Under the pieces are notes generated by a model. That model saw nothing but the letters and a program-made list of their open reading frames with translations, made no database searches and was not told the origin of the DNA. DNA of 64,000 nt, taken from the NCBI GenBank assembly GCA_022059125.1, contig JAEUWY010000005.1, forward strand, positions 5,580,001 to 5,644,000, read 5' to 3'. Both the position numbers and the translations under genes were made by a program. Of the stretch, positions 1 to 10,851 are shown piece after piece. Within the stretch, counting starts at the first letter, position 1, and the number at the start of each line of letters is the position of its first letter. The stretch comes from Corynespora cassiicola. Taxonomy: Eukaryota > Ascomycota > Dothideomycetes > Pleosporales > Corynesporascaceae.

Positions 1-1002
1 GCGCAGTCCCTGCTCGAAATCATGATAGAAACCTACTGTGCCTCCCATGGGTAGTTGATCCAGACGTCTCCGACGGTCTGCGCAGCCAGGTAGCGGCCCT
101 GAAGCACCTCCTGTGGCAAGATGCCCTTCTTGCTCTTGTCCTTGTTGTGCAGGACGAAGATGCTAAAGGAGGTCTTCTCGCCCTGGCGACCGGCCTTTTG
201 CTGTGCGGCCTCGACGTCCTTCTCCAACTCACGCACGGCATATTCCAGCGTCGTCCGCGTGTCGTCGACCTCGTCGACGATGAGCACGTTCTTGCCAATC
301 AGGTTGGCCATCTCGAGTGAGGACAAATCAAGCCACTGTGTGCGGGTGACCTTTGTGCCCGGGGTCTCGACTTCGTCATCGGTACCAAGCTGCTCGTACA
401 GGGACAGACCAATGGCCTGGATAGGGATGTTGGGCGAGTTCGGCTTCTTGAGGAACGACCTGTAATGGCGCATTAGTCCGGTTATTCTTGGGAAAGCCCA
501 TGTTTGGACTGCGGCAAAAAAGGACCGCATACCGCAGAATGCGCGCGGGCACGTAACCGCCACCGCCAATAGCGATCATGAGGTTGGGTTTGAACTCATT
601 GAGGATCTGCTCTGCCGAGTTTTGGCAGAGCTTGTGGACCTGGAATTCGAGAAATCAGCATCAAGTACAGCTCGAGGACAAGGCCTGGCAATTTGCGGCA
701 GGGCAAGGACTCGGGCTAAATTCTCCAGACACCGATCCTAGATGCTTCAGGAGGTGCAGAATCGAACAGAGTCCCCCTCTTATAACGGAGGATATTATGC
801 GCCAGCTCACCAGCATGAACCTCCTGCGAGAACCGTCCTCGTCGCCACAGACGACAAAAGCATGCGCGTGGTACGAGTCAACGGCGTGGGCGCGCCTACA
901 CGAGGCGTTTCAGAAGGAGGGGCATGCTGGAAGTGGGTTTGTGCAATAGGCAGCGAATGTCGCACGTACCTGGTTATATGTGACGTAAATCTTCTGGACC
1001 AT
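1..1002 (-). CDS. Xanthine/hypoxanthine phosphoribosyltransferase, 3' end cut by window edge
   Basis: Purine salvage enzyme of the yeast Hpt1/Xpt1 family, which transfers ribose phosphate from PRPP to hypoxanthine, guanine or xanthine in the cytosol. Exons read as 970-1002 (MVQKIYVTYNQ), 533-639 and 459 down to the left part of the window. Both introns are GT..AG (GTACGT, GTATGC) and the frame joins as ...VPARILR/SFLKKP.... The purine-binding loop IAIGGGGYVPARILR and the PRPP-binding motif VLIVDEVDDTRTTL are both present. The C-terminal part reaches INYPWEA, where an in-frame stop (33-35) overlaps a GTAGGT donor. Family members continue for roughly 30 or more residues past the PWE motif, so a further intron and exon off the left edge is more likely than an early stop. 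Hpt versus Xpt specificity cannot be decided here. Confidence 0.9.
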
Positions 1003-4000
1003 GTTTGCTACGGGGGGCGGATATGCTTGCTGGTTGTGCTGGCAGTGCTGGAGGGTAGAAAAAAAGTAAAAAAGTGTGGTGTGGAAGCTCTCGAAATTTT
1101 CTAGGGACGAGAGTCACCCAGGGCTCGGAGGACGCCGACGGTGCGAAAAGACTATGTCACTGGCATACCCCGCGACGCTAGGCCCAACGGGGACAGGCGC
1201 ACAGTCTTCACCTGCAGAAAACGGCCTAAGGCAGATCTGCAGGGCTTGCCGCATGCCTGTGATGGCTACGCAGGCACCCGACAAAATGTCGACGCGCCGT
1301 GGCTGTCGGCTATTTCTCAATTTGTCACAATTAAGTCTCCTTTGCACACTTGCCGAGTCCGACCCTCGAGATTCATGTCGCCATGCTAGGGCCTGATCGA
1401 GGCGCGCTAGTCGCTCATTTTTACACAATGTTGACCTCAACCTCGCTACACGACATGTCAACGATCCATTCCCGATCCGGAATCCGAAAAACTCAAGATT
1501 GGGCAATTCTTGCTCGATATGCATCCGTCTGTGCGGATCAATGATCCCCAAAAGGGACATCCATAGCACTTCGGGCTGGCCCCCGCGAATGCCTCGAGCT
1601 CCTGAAAAGTCTAGTCATGTAAGTGTCGCATCATATCCTACATCGAAATGTTGTCTGCTGGCATTGTTTCGTGCGTCAAAACTAAGACATATCGGCACGC
1701 TTGACTAAAGCCAATCTCTGGTAGCTTTGTCGGAAACCTCAGAGTCATTGACAGCTTCGCTCTCGTGTTTACCCCATATCAAGAAGCTGTGGAGTGGTCA
1801 CACCAATCGAAGCCGGCGTCCCAGATGTTCTGCCAGACGGCTATGGATATAATGACGCCCTAATCATCCTCGAGGAGAATGCCGACGCGAAAATCTGATG
1901 GCCAAAACCAGGGCGACGCAAGATCTGAGTGGCCATAGGACATGGAACATATCAGGGCTATACTTCTCATGCACCAAGGCTAGACCAGACTCGATACAGC
2001 GCTATTGTTCTCTTCGTGCATTGCTATGGAAACGTACTGCGTTGTGTGAATTGGCACAGATCCTATAGGCTCAAGACTCTAGTCTGAAAACACTCCTAGT
2101 CATTACCAGGCCGAAGACAAGACAGAATACACGTTCATAGACGGGCAGGAACATTTATAGTGCTTCATGATGATGAGGCACCTCCCTATACCACGACTTC
2201 GGGCGATAGGTATTGGCCAGGATGCTCTTTTCCAATACCATGGAACTCCTGTGCACTGCTCTTGACGGAAGGAATAGTTGATGCTTCAGTCGCCAGATTG
2301 ACTGCTGGAATCATACAAATAGGCAGCCCCTATGTGGTCCTTTGAGTGAGTTGTCGAGGGTCACAGGTAACCGGTGCCTGGTGTGAGATGGTCAAAAGGC
2401 CGCGGTATACAGCCTTCGCTATCCATTCCCGATCTCCATGGATCATCAAGATGGCTCTATTATACCACTTTGACCGCAACGCAAAGAATACAGTTTATGC
2501 TTGCGAGTAAGCCAGCCCCTTGGTCCTCACAAACGTGGCAGCCATGCTCGTCAACAAGCCACTGAAAGCGGGTTCGTCTCAACCTTGCCACCCTTGTGAA
2601 TCGAAGCATGATTTGCTCATATCTTCTCTGTCCATGTTCCACCGTCAGTTGTCGAGTCTTGCTACGGTCACATTCGCTATCCAGATGCCTGGGATGCATG
2701 CCAGTGCGCATCGACTGTCTGGTAAGTACGTGGCACACTCAAAAGCACAGACTGAGGACGCAATTGGCCGCGCATTCTCTAACGCCATCGCTTGCCAATG
2801 TGACAGAAGAGAGGGCTGGCATGCGTGGATGGACAAGATATTGGACGGCTATATTTGGGGGTGTGGAGCAAACGAGTGGAGTGTCGGGCTGCGGCAGGGA
2901 CGAAGAAGCTTCAACCAAGCTTCGTTGCCGTGGGCCTATGGGCATCACAGGATGGTGGTCACTCGTCAGCCAGAAAGACGAAGCGGTGGGGAATGATGGG
3001 CGACAGGCTCGTGTGGAGCATCCGCCGCCCCGGTATCCGGCACTTTGGGCGGAGGGTCTCGCTGGTTTGGGCGCGTGCCGAGACTTTGAGGAGTGGAGAG
3101 GCATGGACGCGGTGCTACTGGCGACGACGGCGATTGCGGGACCGCAAGTATTGGCGAGCATATGATTGATGGAGGGATCACGAGGGTGGTGATGGTGGTT
3201 ATCGGTCCCGTCGCCTGGCTGCTGAAGGGAAAACGCCATGACTCGCGACGCGTTCCACGGGCGCGGCCAATGGGAGAGGGGGAGAGGGGCGATCGCAGCG
3301 AAAGAACGGCGTCCGTGCAGGGCAGGGTGACATTAGAGGTGTTTGGCAGGGCCCCAAGCAGCCACGCTCGTGCGCTGGGCTGCGCAGGCCACGAAGCCCA
3401 CGCAAGAGCAGACGCGGCCGGGGCGCCGTGGTACATGGCAGAGGGCGACGTCGGGGCGGGCCACGGCAGTGGGCAGCGAGAGTGGGCGGGAGAGGCCCAC
3501 GCGGCGATCAGGACGGGCGTTCACGATCTGTCGAGTGCCAGATGGGCGATCCAACCATGTGGGCAGTTGAAACCTTGCCGCAGCGCCCTGAGTCGAGGGC
3601 GAAGACGTCGAAGCTCCCTAGTCGCGGCGGCGTGGACAGGAGGGCAGGAGGGCAGCGGCCGGCCGAGAGTCGCACAGGGCGGGCGCCGGCAGACGGTGGC
3701 AGGCCGTGGCAGACATGGCAGACGGGGCAGCAGCAGAGGGGCCCTCGTCGCGCGCAGTGTTTGAGGCACGCATGCGCGCAGAGGGGAAGCTTTTGGACCT
3801 TCGAGGAGCATTCGAGGAACTTCTGATACAGGAACCAGCGTTCGGCGGGCTCCGCGCGCCATGGTTTGCCGCCTGGCCTCGCAGCGCTGGCCGTCGCTGT
3901 GCACGCCGCGGTACCGCGCACAAGCAGAGACGCGCAAGGTTATAGCAGGGCCGGGCGGCCGTTTCAGCGCTGGACCTGTCGCGCGGCGGGCGGCGCGCGC

Positions 4001-4260
4001 AGGTGGACGCGGGCCAGGGTGCCGTCGTCATGGCCGTCGTCGCCGTGGCTGTCGCCGTCGCCGTCGTCGTGGTGGAGATGGCCGTGGCCGTGGTCGGCAG
4101 CTGGGGCAGCCATATCCGATTCCGCTGGGCCTGCACGCCATGCGCTGCCTCGAGCCGGGCGGGCAAGACGGGCAGGGTGGGCGGCGGGCTGGCTTACCGC
4201 CGCCCCCTCCCCCCTCCAGGGCTGCCCCCCCGTCTCCTGTCGTCCCCTTTTGTGAGGCCG

Positions 4261-4296
4261 TCCAGCCCATCCAGCCCATCCAGCCCATCCAGCCCC
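4261..4296. repeat. 9-bp tandem repeat, 4 copies
   Basis: Four near-perfect head-to-tail copies of TCCAGCCCA; the last copy ends in C. It lies in GC-rich intergenic DNA and is not part of a supported gene. Confidence 0.9.
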
Positions 4297-5140
4297 AGGC
4301 TTGGGCTGCGCAGGTGCACGCAGAGGCCAGAGGCAGCTCTGATGCCGCGATCTCCCCGTCACTAGCATTGCGCCATTCAAGGTTGGAGTCTGCCCTTCAT
4401 CTTGGCCTAGGCACAGGCCGCCCGCGAGTTACATAGTTTGCGACACTCCTATCGCCGCCGTCTGCACTCCGTCTGCCATCCAAAACCTGACGACCTCCTC
4501 TCCTCCGCCAAGCGCCCTGCCCGCCTGCCCTCCTGCCCGCAGCCCTCGCTCCCCCCCTCCCCCGTTTTCTGCCAGCCCAAGCTCCCACAAGCTCCAGGGC
4601 GCGCAGCGGCGACAGACGCGATACCGACGACCAAACGTTGGGCGAGCTTAGACACAGCGCCGCCTATCGCTGGCCCAGGACCGCCCTCCCCCCCGGCCGA
4701 CCTGAGTCTCCTAACTTCAAATAACCGTCGTGAGCGGCAGCTCTCGTACCCGACAAAGAACTTCTGTAGCTTCTGCCCAACCCTTCTGGAACCCCACGCG
4801 CACCACCCTAGAAGAACACCTTGCCGCTCGCCGTTTGCCCCAGTGCCCCATTGCCCACGGCGCACGCCCGTCATCGATCGTCCCGCTCCCGCTCGCCGTC
4901 AAACTTGCTCTGCTCTCTCCCCCCATCCCAACCCGGCCCTCCACCCTCCTCGAATGCACCCCCGGCCGCCCCAAGCCTGCGCCCTGCCTGACCCATTGCG
5001 CCTTCTGCCATGATATAGCTGGCTTCGAGAGCCTCGCCCATCGCCACCGCTCTTCTCGCATCTCGGCAGCACTTGCACTTCATTTGCAGTATCTGCAGCA
5101 CGGTAGCAGCACCCTCCACCACCGCAAAACCAACACCGGT

Positions 5141-5180
5141 ACCAGCAGCAACAGCAACAACAACAGCAGCAGCAGCAGCA
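5141..5180 (+). repeat. CAG/CAA trinucleotide tract in leader of HSF-type gene
   Basis: The tract is an interrupted run of CAG, CAA and AAC triplets, ending about 26 bp before the chosen ATG. It would lie in the 5' untranslated region. Confidence 0.8.
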
Positions 5181-5205
5181 CGCCCGCCCGCCTGCCATCC
5201 TGGCC

Positions 5206-7264
5206 ATGGCCTCGATAGCTGAAGCCCGCCGAAGCCCCTTCTCCACCGATCACCCGCACCACCAGGGACTGCACAAGTCCATACCCATCCTGCCTTCTTC
5301 CGCCGGCTCGTCCAAGCTCTCGCCGCCGCGCGACCCCATGGATATCACGCCGACGTCGGCGCCCTCGATGGGCCCGCCGGTGCTCAGCAGCTCGGGCGCA
5401 GAGCGCAATGGCACCAACCAGAACCAGAACCAGTCCGCAGGCGGCGATAACGAGAGCAGCGGCGCAAACGGCAACCCTGCGCCCGCCGTTGGCGCTGCCG
5501 CGGCTGCACAGCAGCCCAAGGTCGTTCAGACGGCCTTCATACACAAGCTCTACAAGTGGGTCTGCGCCAACCCTGTGTGACTGCTCGTGACGGCTAATGC
5601 GACCGCAGCATGCTCGAAGACCAAAGCATCCAGCACCTCATCTCATGGTCGACCTCCAACGAGAGCTTCGTCATGTCCCCTTCAAGCGAGTTTTCCAAAG
5701 TCCTGTCGTACGTAGATCTGGGAGCTTTGGCCTCTTTTTTAATCTATCTGACCGGCACCGTAGATCCTACTTCAAGCACACAAACATTTCTTCTTTTGTT
5801 CGACAATTGAACATGTATGGCTTTCACAAAGGTATGCGCCCTTCGAATCTGAGTCGACCCACTGCCTGGAGGGTCGCTAACGGTGTGAGCAGTCAGCGAT
5901 GTGTTCCACACCGGGTCTCCTGACTCCCCGCTCTGGGAGTTCAAGCACGGCAATGGCAGCTTCAAGCGCGGCGACCTGGTGGGGCTTAGAGAGATCAAGC
6001 GACGGGCCTCGAGGCACGCGCTCATTCACCGGGATTCCTTCTCTACGCCAAAGGTTCCTGCCGGTCCGCCGGCCGGCCAGCCAGTCGAGCCCATGCCTGA
6101 CCCAGTCGAATCACGCCTCAGCGTGCTCGAGCATAGTCTTTACGACATGCACGCGCGCATGCAGCGGTCAGAGGACAGCTGCGCCTATCTGAACCAAAAG
6201 AACATGGTTCTGCAAGAGGGAATGATGCGATGCCACCAGGTTTGTCCGTCTGGACACGCTAGATCTACACCAGCTAATGTATGGGGTAGTGGAATCAAGA
6301 CCTTGCAAATTATATTATGGCGCTGGTGCCGGACCCGGAAAATTCAATCCACAAGGACGGTGGGTACTTTGCCTATACTTATTCGAACGACGTTTGCTTA
6401 CTCTACCTAGTGTCCCTAATGCAGCGCGATATTGCCCGTCAGACGGAAATGCTACGTGCCCTCGAGGCTCCGGATGAACCCCTCTCTGCCCGCCAACCCT
6501 TCTTCATGCAGGTCGACAGCAGCAACGCAGCTCCCCTCTCTCCGCGGCAGGTACCCCAGGACAATGTCGCCGACCAGCGCAGAGGTTCGTTGGCCGGTAT
6601 CTCGCGCCAGGCTCCATTCAAACCTCCGGTTCCGGCCCATATTGCGATTTCTCCACGTCGGTACGGCTCAATAGGCACGGGTAATTACTCTCCATCTTCA
6701 GCCAGAACCCCAGCTGCTGCAGCCCACCAGCCACCCCCACCACCCCCTCCCCCATCTATCCAGCACCCGGGTGCAAATCTGGGGAGCAGCGGCATGGGGA
6801 ACAGCTCATCCCCGCCGTACAATCTATATAGACGACATACCTCGGCAGATATCCGCACCCACGGTTGGCAACCACAACCTCCGTCACATTCTCCCTATGC
6901 ATCCGGCCAAAATTCCACCCAGTGGCCTTCGTCTCCTCATCGGACGCCTATCGGAGGCGGCGACCAGCAACTCCGTGATGCTTTGGAACAGTATCAGCTG
7001 CCTCGCGGCCCCCGTCAACAATCTTCGCGTCAAGGAACTCCACCACTGACAAGTGACACGACACCCTCTACGTTGAGCGCCGATAGCGGCTGGTCACTTC
7101 CGGGCGCCCGCTATCCGTTCAAGGGAATCGACACCCCAGGCCCTCCCACCCGTAGGTCCAGCATGGCCTCCAACGTGCATTCGCTACTTAATCCTGCCGA
7201 GACGGCCGAGCGAGAGGACGAAGATGACCCGGACGAGGCACGCAAGAGGAAGAGGCTTCAGTAA
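5206..7264 (+). CDS. SFL1: HSF-type DNA-binding transcription factor, Sfl1/Hsf2-like
   Basis: Nuclear regulator of the flocculation-suppressor (Sfl1) branch of heat-shock-factor proteins. In yeasts this branch represses adhesion and filamentation genes; the role here is inferred. Six exons: 5206-5555, 5609-5707, 5764-5831, 5893-6239, 6290-6359 and 6411-7264, giving 595 aa. All five introns are 50-61 bp and GT..AG. The HSF domain spans roughly residues 107-214. It contains FIHKLYNMLEDQSIQHLISW, YFKHTNISSFVRQLNMYGFH and LWEFKHGNGSFKRGDL, then LVGLREIKRRASRHALIHRD. The N-terminal 100 residues are low-complexity (Ser/Pro, Gln/Asn, Ala). A predicted helical segment (ESRLSVLEHSLYDMHARMQR) follows the domain. 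The C-terminus is Pro/Ser-rich and ends in a basic KRKRLQ tail that could aid nuclear import. The start is the first ATG of the frame after the CAG tract. Confidence 0.92.
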
Positions 7265-10097
7265 AGATCACCTCCATGCTGTCGATGACCATTTTTAGCC
7301 GTGTACTTGTACGTGCATATACAGCAGTACTTTTCAAGACGGGCGCTCGGCTCTGGACCGCGCCCTCGAGTTACGAACAAGTTGCATTTCGCCATTTTGC
7401 CGACCGGCATCTCATTTGTTTCGCCTTTCTCATTTGTCGCTCTCCGTCCTGGTTGTTCATATTTCAAAACACGTCGGAGCCATCTGTGGGCACCACTTCT
7501 TTTTTTTATGTCAATGTTCAAAAAAAGCCGGCCTAAGCATAGGCAAACGAGTAACAGCACACGCAGCCACGCGCATTCCACGCATCCATCGGAGGTCTCC
7601 TATTTCCAAATCTCCTTTGTTTCCCTCTGCATATTCGCGGGGAAAAGCCGCCTCTTGGGTTTCAAATCTACTCCTTTCATTTGAGTTTTCTTTTTTTCAC
7701 ATAAACTGTTTAACTCTTGGTCATTTTTCATGTCCTACCAATGCCACATTATCATTGTTATTCTAGGTGCGATATCCATCACAAGCGGCATAATACGCTC
7801 GCTCTGGCGCTGCTCTGCTGGACTTTGGTCTTTTTTTTCTTCCTCGTTGGTGTCGAGGGCGTTTTTTTTTTTGGTATTCATGTTAATTACTAAGTAAAGG
7901 GGAAATGAGCGAGGACAAGGACTGGGTTTCCACGCGCCCTCGGTGCGTGCGAGGGTGCAAGCATGGCATGAGCAACAACGGCAGCAGCACGAACACCCTT
8001 CGGTGCTAGTCTAGCGTTCCCAATGTCAAGGCGTTCGTTTTTTTTCTCTGCAGCTCATCGTCGTTCAAACCTACCCAAAACAATGAATGCTGAGAAACTT
8101 ACCGACTCACCCTGTCCACTGTCCCCACAGCTACGCGCGGTGCCGTTATTTCCGGCCTGGACTGCCCTGCACGGCTACCCTACCTAGGTATCTACCCAGC
8201 TCAGAGGCCTCGTGTAACTGAAACATAACTGTACACGCCGTCTATAAACATGATCCCACCTGCACGCCAAAAAAGCAAATGAGGGACTGCCATTGCGCGG
8301 AGGCGGGCAGAATCGTGCTTCAGATTGATGGCATGCGAGAATTCACAAGATGCGTCGTTTCCTATCTTCCTCCCAGATATGTGTCTCCACAATTTCCTCG
8401 CTCTCAGCGGGCGCTGTGAGGCTAGGCTAGACTAGCCAGCCAAGCAGGGAAAAGGTAGGGGACATGGTAAATAGGTTTTGCAAGGGTTGGCCCACACAGG
8501 GGGGGGGGGGAGAGGGGAGGCAGGGCATGGACCAACACCGTACCGTACCGCGACCGCTAATCTCCTCCCTAAATCCCCATCCCTATTCCCACTCTTTTCC
8601 CTTCCTCTCCACCCGACCCATCATTGAATGTTCTTAGACCATCCTACCGTCACCCAAGCCGAGCGGGTACATGGGTTTTCAAAGCCGAAGAAAAGAAAAA
8701 TAAGAGCCCCGCAGCAAGCGCGCGCACGCGCGCGCGCAACCCACCCGCCCTTACCATCGGATGCGAGAAAGCGACAATATCCCATTCCTCGGTTCTTCGT
8801 TTTCTTCTTGTTTTTTTTTTTCCCTCTCTCTCCTTCTAGTCCCCCCCCTTGTGTTTCCCCACCTTTCCATCCCCTTCTCTGCCCTTCCCTTTCCAGACAC
8901 GCCCGACTCGAACCCGATAGACACAATAAACATGACTCGCCCCGGGCCCCGCCTCGAATAGGCCACTACCCATCGCCCTTTTTCCGGAAATTCCCTATTC
9001 GGGCTTGGTCCTTCCGCCCAAGTATCTAGGTAGGAAGCTAGCGCCCCTTCCCCCCCCCCCTCCCTTTTTTATGAGGGGAGGGGGGTTGCACGTCCTAGTT
9101 TATCTCTTTTCCGCAACTATTTCCCCTTTGCTCGCCGCTCCCTTTTCCGCCCATGCTGAGTGAATGAATGAATGCAATGTCTCGGGCGAATTTCGCATTG
9201 GCGCGGGCGCGGAAAGTCAAAAAGACTTGGGTAGAGAATGGGCACGTGCATGCGAATTTCGATGGTGCCCGCCGGTATAGTTTCCCATCCCTTCCGGCGG
9301 CGGGGGAAGAGCTCGACGAGGGTGCAAGTACGCGCTCGAAATGGATGTGGATGGGTGTGTGTGAGACATTGTCTAGGGTAGTTGGGTGTACGGTAGAGCT
9401 TGGGCGGCTGCGGCCGCGTGCGGAAAGGCAAGAAGGCACGAGGACCAGGCAGGGCGGGAGTGGGCCGGGGATCCGCCGCCGCCGCCGCTGCTGCTGCTGC
9501 CTCCGCGGAGGGCAGTAGTTTTTGTTGTTTGGCCTAACGGGGGTGCAGAGTTGGGCCGTTTTTTTTTCTGGAGCGGGTGGATGGGTCCGATGGGCTTGGA
9601 AGGTTTGCGTGCGTGCAGGCGGCGTTTTGCTTATTGGGGGGAAGGGCTTCTGTTGGACTGGGGGGGTGGGGTTTTGTCGGTGGGTGAGTCTAGTCGAGGG
9701 GATGTTTGTAAGCTGCTACTAGGCGGTGGAGTATTGGATCTATGTCTGGGTTTTGGGTATTGTAGGGTGGGATAGGGCAATCTCTGAAGCTGAAGCTGGT
9801 TTAGCTTAATCGTAGTAGTCTCTCGTGCAACCCATCTCTTGGTGCATAGGTCTGCAATTCCAAGCCCTGCATATGATGCTTGGTTCAAAGCGACGACAGT
9901 CTTTTTCGAGTGTGCATGCGGCTCTTGTAGACCCACCCACTAGGCAACTGCCCACTTGTGCTGGTACTCGACTCGCTTCGTAGCATCTGGGATGTATGCT
10001 GAATAGTAGACTAGCCAGCCGAATGGAGAGACATCGAATTGGGAACACCTAAGGTCGTGGAACTCACCGCTATCCACTGTCTCCATCACCGACATCA
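7265..10097. other. Gene-free interval
   Basis: No supported gene was seen. The first few hundred bases are the 3' region of the HSF-type gene. The rest holds homopolymer runs (a G run near 8501-8511, C and T runs near 8810-8850 and 9050-9070), an alternating GC/CA stretch near 8715-8740 and a GCC/GCT-rich triplet patch near 9470-9500. Open frames here translate to low-complexity sequence. Confidence 0.5.
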
Positions 10098-10229
10098 TCA
10101 GAGCCCAAAGTCGGAGCTGAAATAGGAGAAGTCGGAGATCATGCGCTCGACGGCGTCAATATCGAAGGTGTTGAGATTGTAGCTGATCGAGTATGCGATT
10201 TCTTGGCTGGGGGTTTGAGGGAGAGGCAT
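10098..10229 (-). CDS. Candidate small ORF, 43 aa
   Basis: A complete ATG-to-TGA frame (ATG at 10227-10229, TGA at 10098-10100) encodes 43 residues. It begins MPLPQTPSQEIAYSISYNLN and ends YFSSDFGL. The composition is protein-like: mixed polar and aromatic, no low-complexity run, and most codons end in C or G. It is not recognised. It could be a short secretion-independent peptide, the last exon of an unseen gene, or chance. Confidence 0.3.
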   Translation of the reverse strand: MPLPQTPSQEIAYSISYNLNTFDIDAVERMISDFSYFSSDFGL

Positions 10230-10851
10230 GATGCTTGGAGGGATGATGGGTTATTAAGGGGTTTCTCTATTCGGGGGCTCTCCTGCTGGTAGGCTAATGT
10301 ATCAGCAGTTGGATTTAGAGTTTTCGAGTTACGAGGCTTCATGCTAGGGCTCGTATAGTCGCTGCGAACAAGAGAGTGATGCCAAAAAGATGGGAATTTG
10401 AGAGATTGGCGACGGTCTGGTCATGACTTGAAGTTACTCTGACTATCCATGATTTTGCCTTTCTTCTAATTCATTACTGGCCATATCGATGTCATCGTGC
10501 TAGGTATTGCTGATATTTTGGAGGTGAGGTCTTGGCGATTGACTCAGGCCTCGTGGAAATTTGGAGAAACCAGGGGTAAATTTGGAGAAGCGCTAGTGAT
10601 TTCCACAACATCACCGATTTGCAACTTTTGGGATTGATGCGAAGTGAATCGTGACGTTCAAAAGGCCTCTCAAACCTTGTCATAGTATAGCAACCAGAAA
10701 ATATACATCGATGCTGTGATACCAGTTGCGGGAGTGCATCATCTGGCCGTGCTTGAATCTTTTTATTATCAATTAGAATTAACACAGCGTATTCCTTCAT
10801 TATTAAAGCTATGTCTATATGCGCCGTAGGACGGAAACGTAGGATTGCTTG
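10230..10851. other. Intergenic interval between the sORF and the C2H2 regulator
   Basis: AT-richer than the flanks. It contains the 3' region of the C2H2 gene and no ORF with recognisable content. Confidence 0.5.

Larger units (their letters stand above)
1003..5205. other. Gene-poor interval upstream of the HSF-type gene
   Basis: No ORF here shows a recognisable domain or a spliceable gene structure. The stretch about 2950-4700 is strongly GC-rich, which creates long overlapping open frames on both strands with arginine/alanine/proline-rich low-complexity translations. About 4440-5200 is pyrimidine-rich and probably contains the promoter and leader of the downstream gene. A (CAG/CAA)n tract lies at about 5141-5180, just ahead of its start codon. 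Confidence 0.5.

Noticed and set aside
3093..3764. 223-codon open frame on + strand (and several overlapping ones on both strands, 2.5-4.4 kb)
   Set aside because: The region is very GC-rich, so stops are rare in all frames. The translations are Arg/Gly/Ala-rich, overlap each other and contain no domain.
8900..8920. ACTCGAACCC, resembling a reverse-strand tRNA B box
   Set aside because: The flanks do not form a T-arm stem or an acceptor stem, and no A box lies at the right distance.
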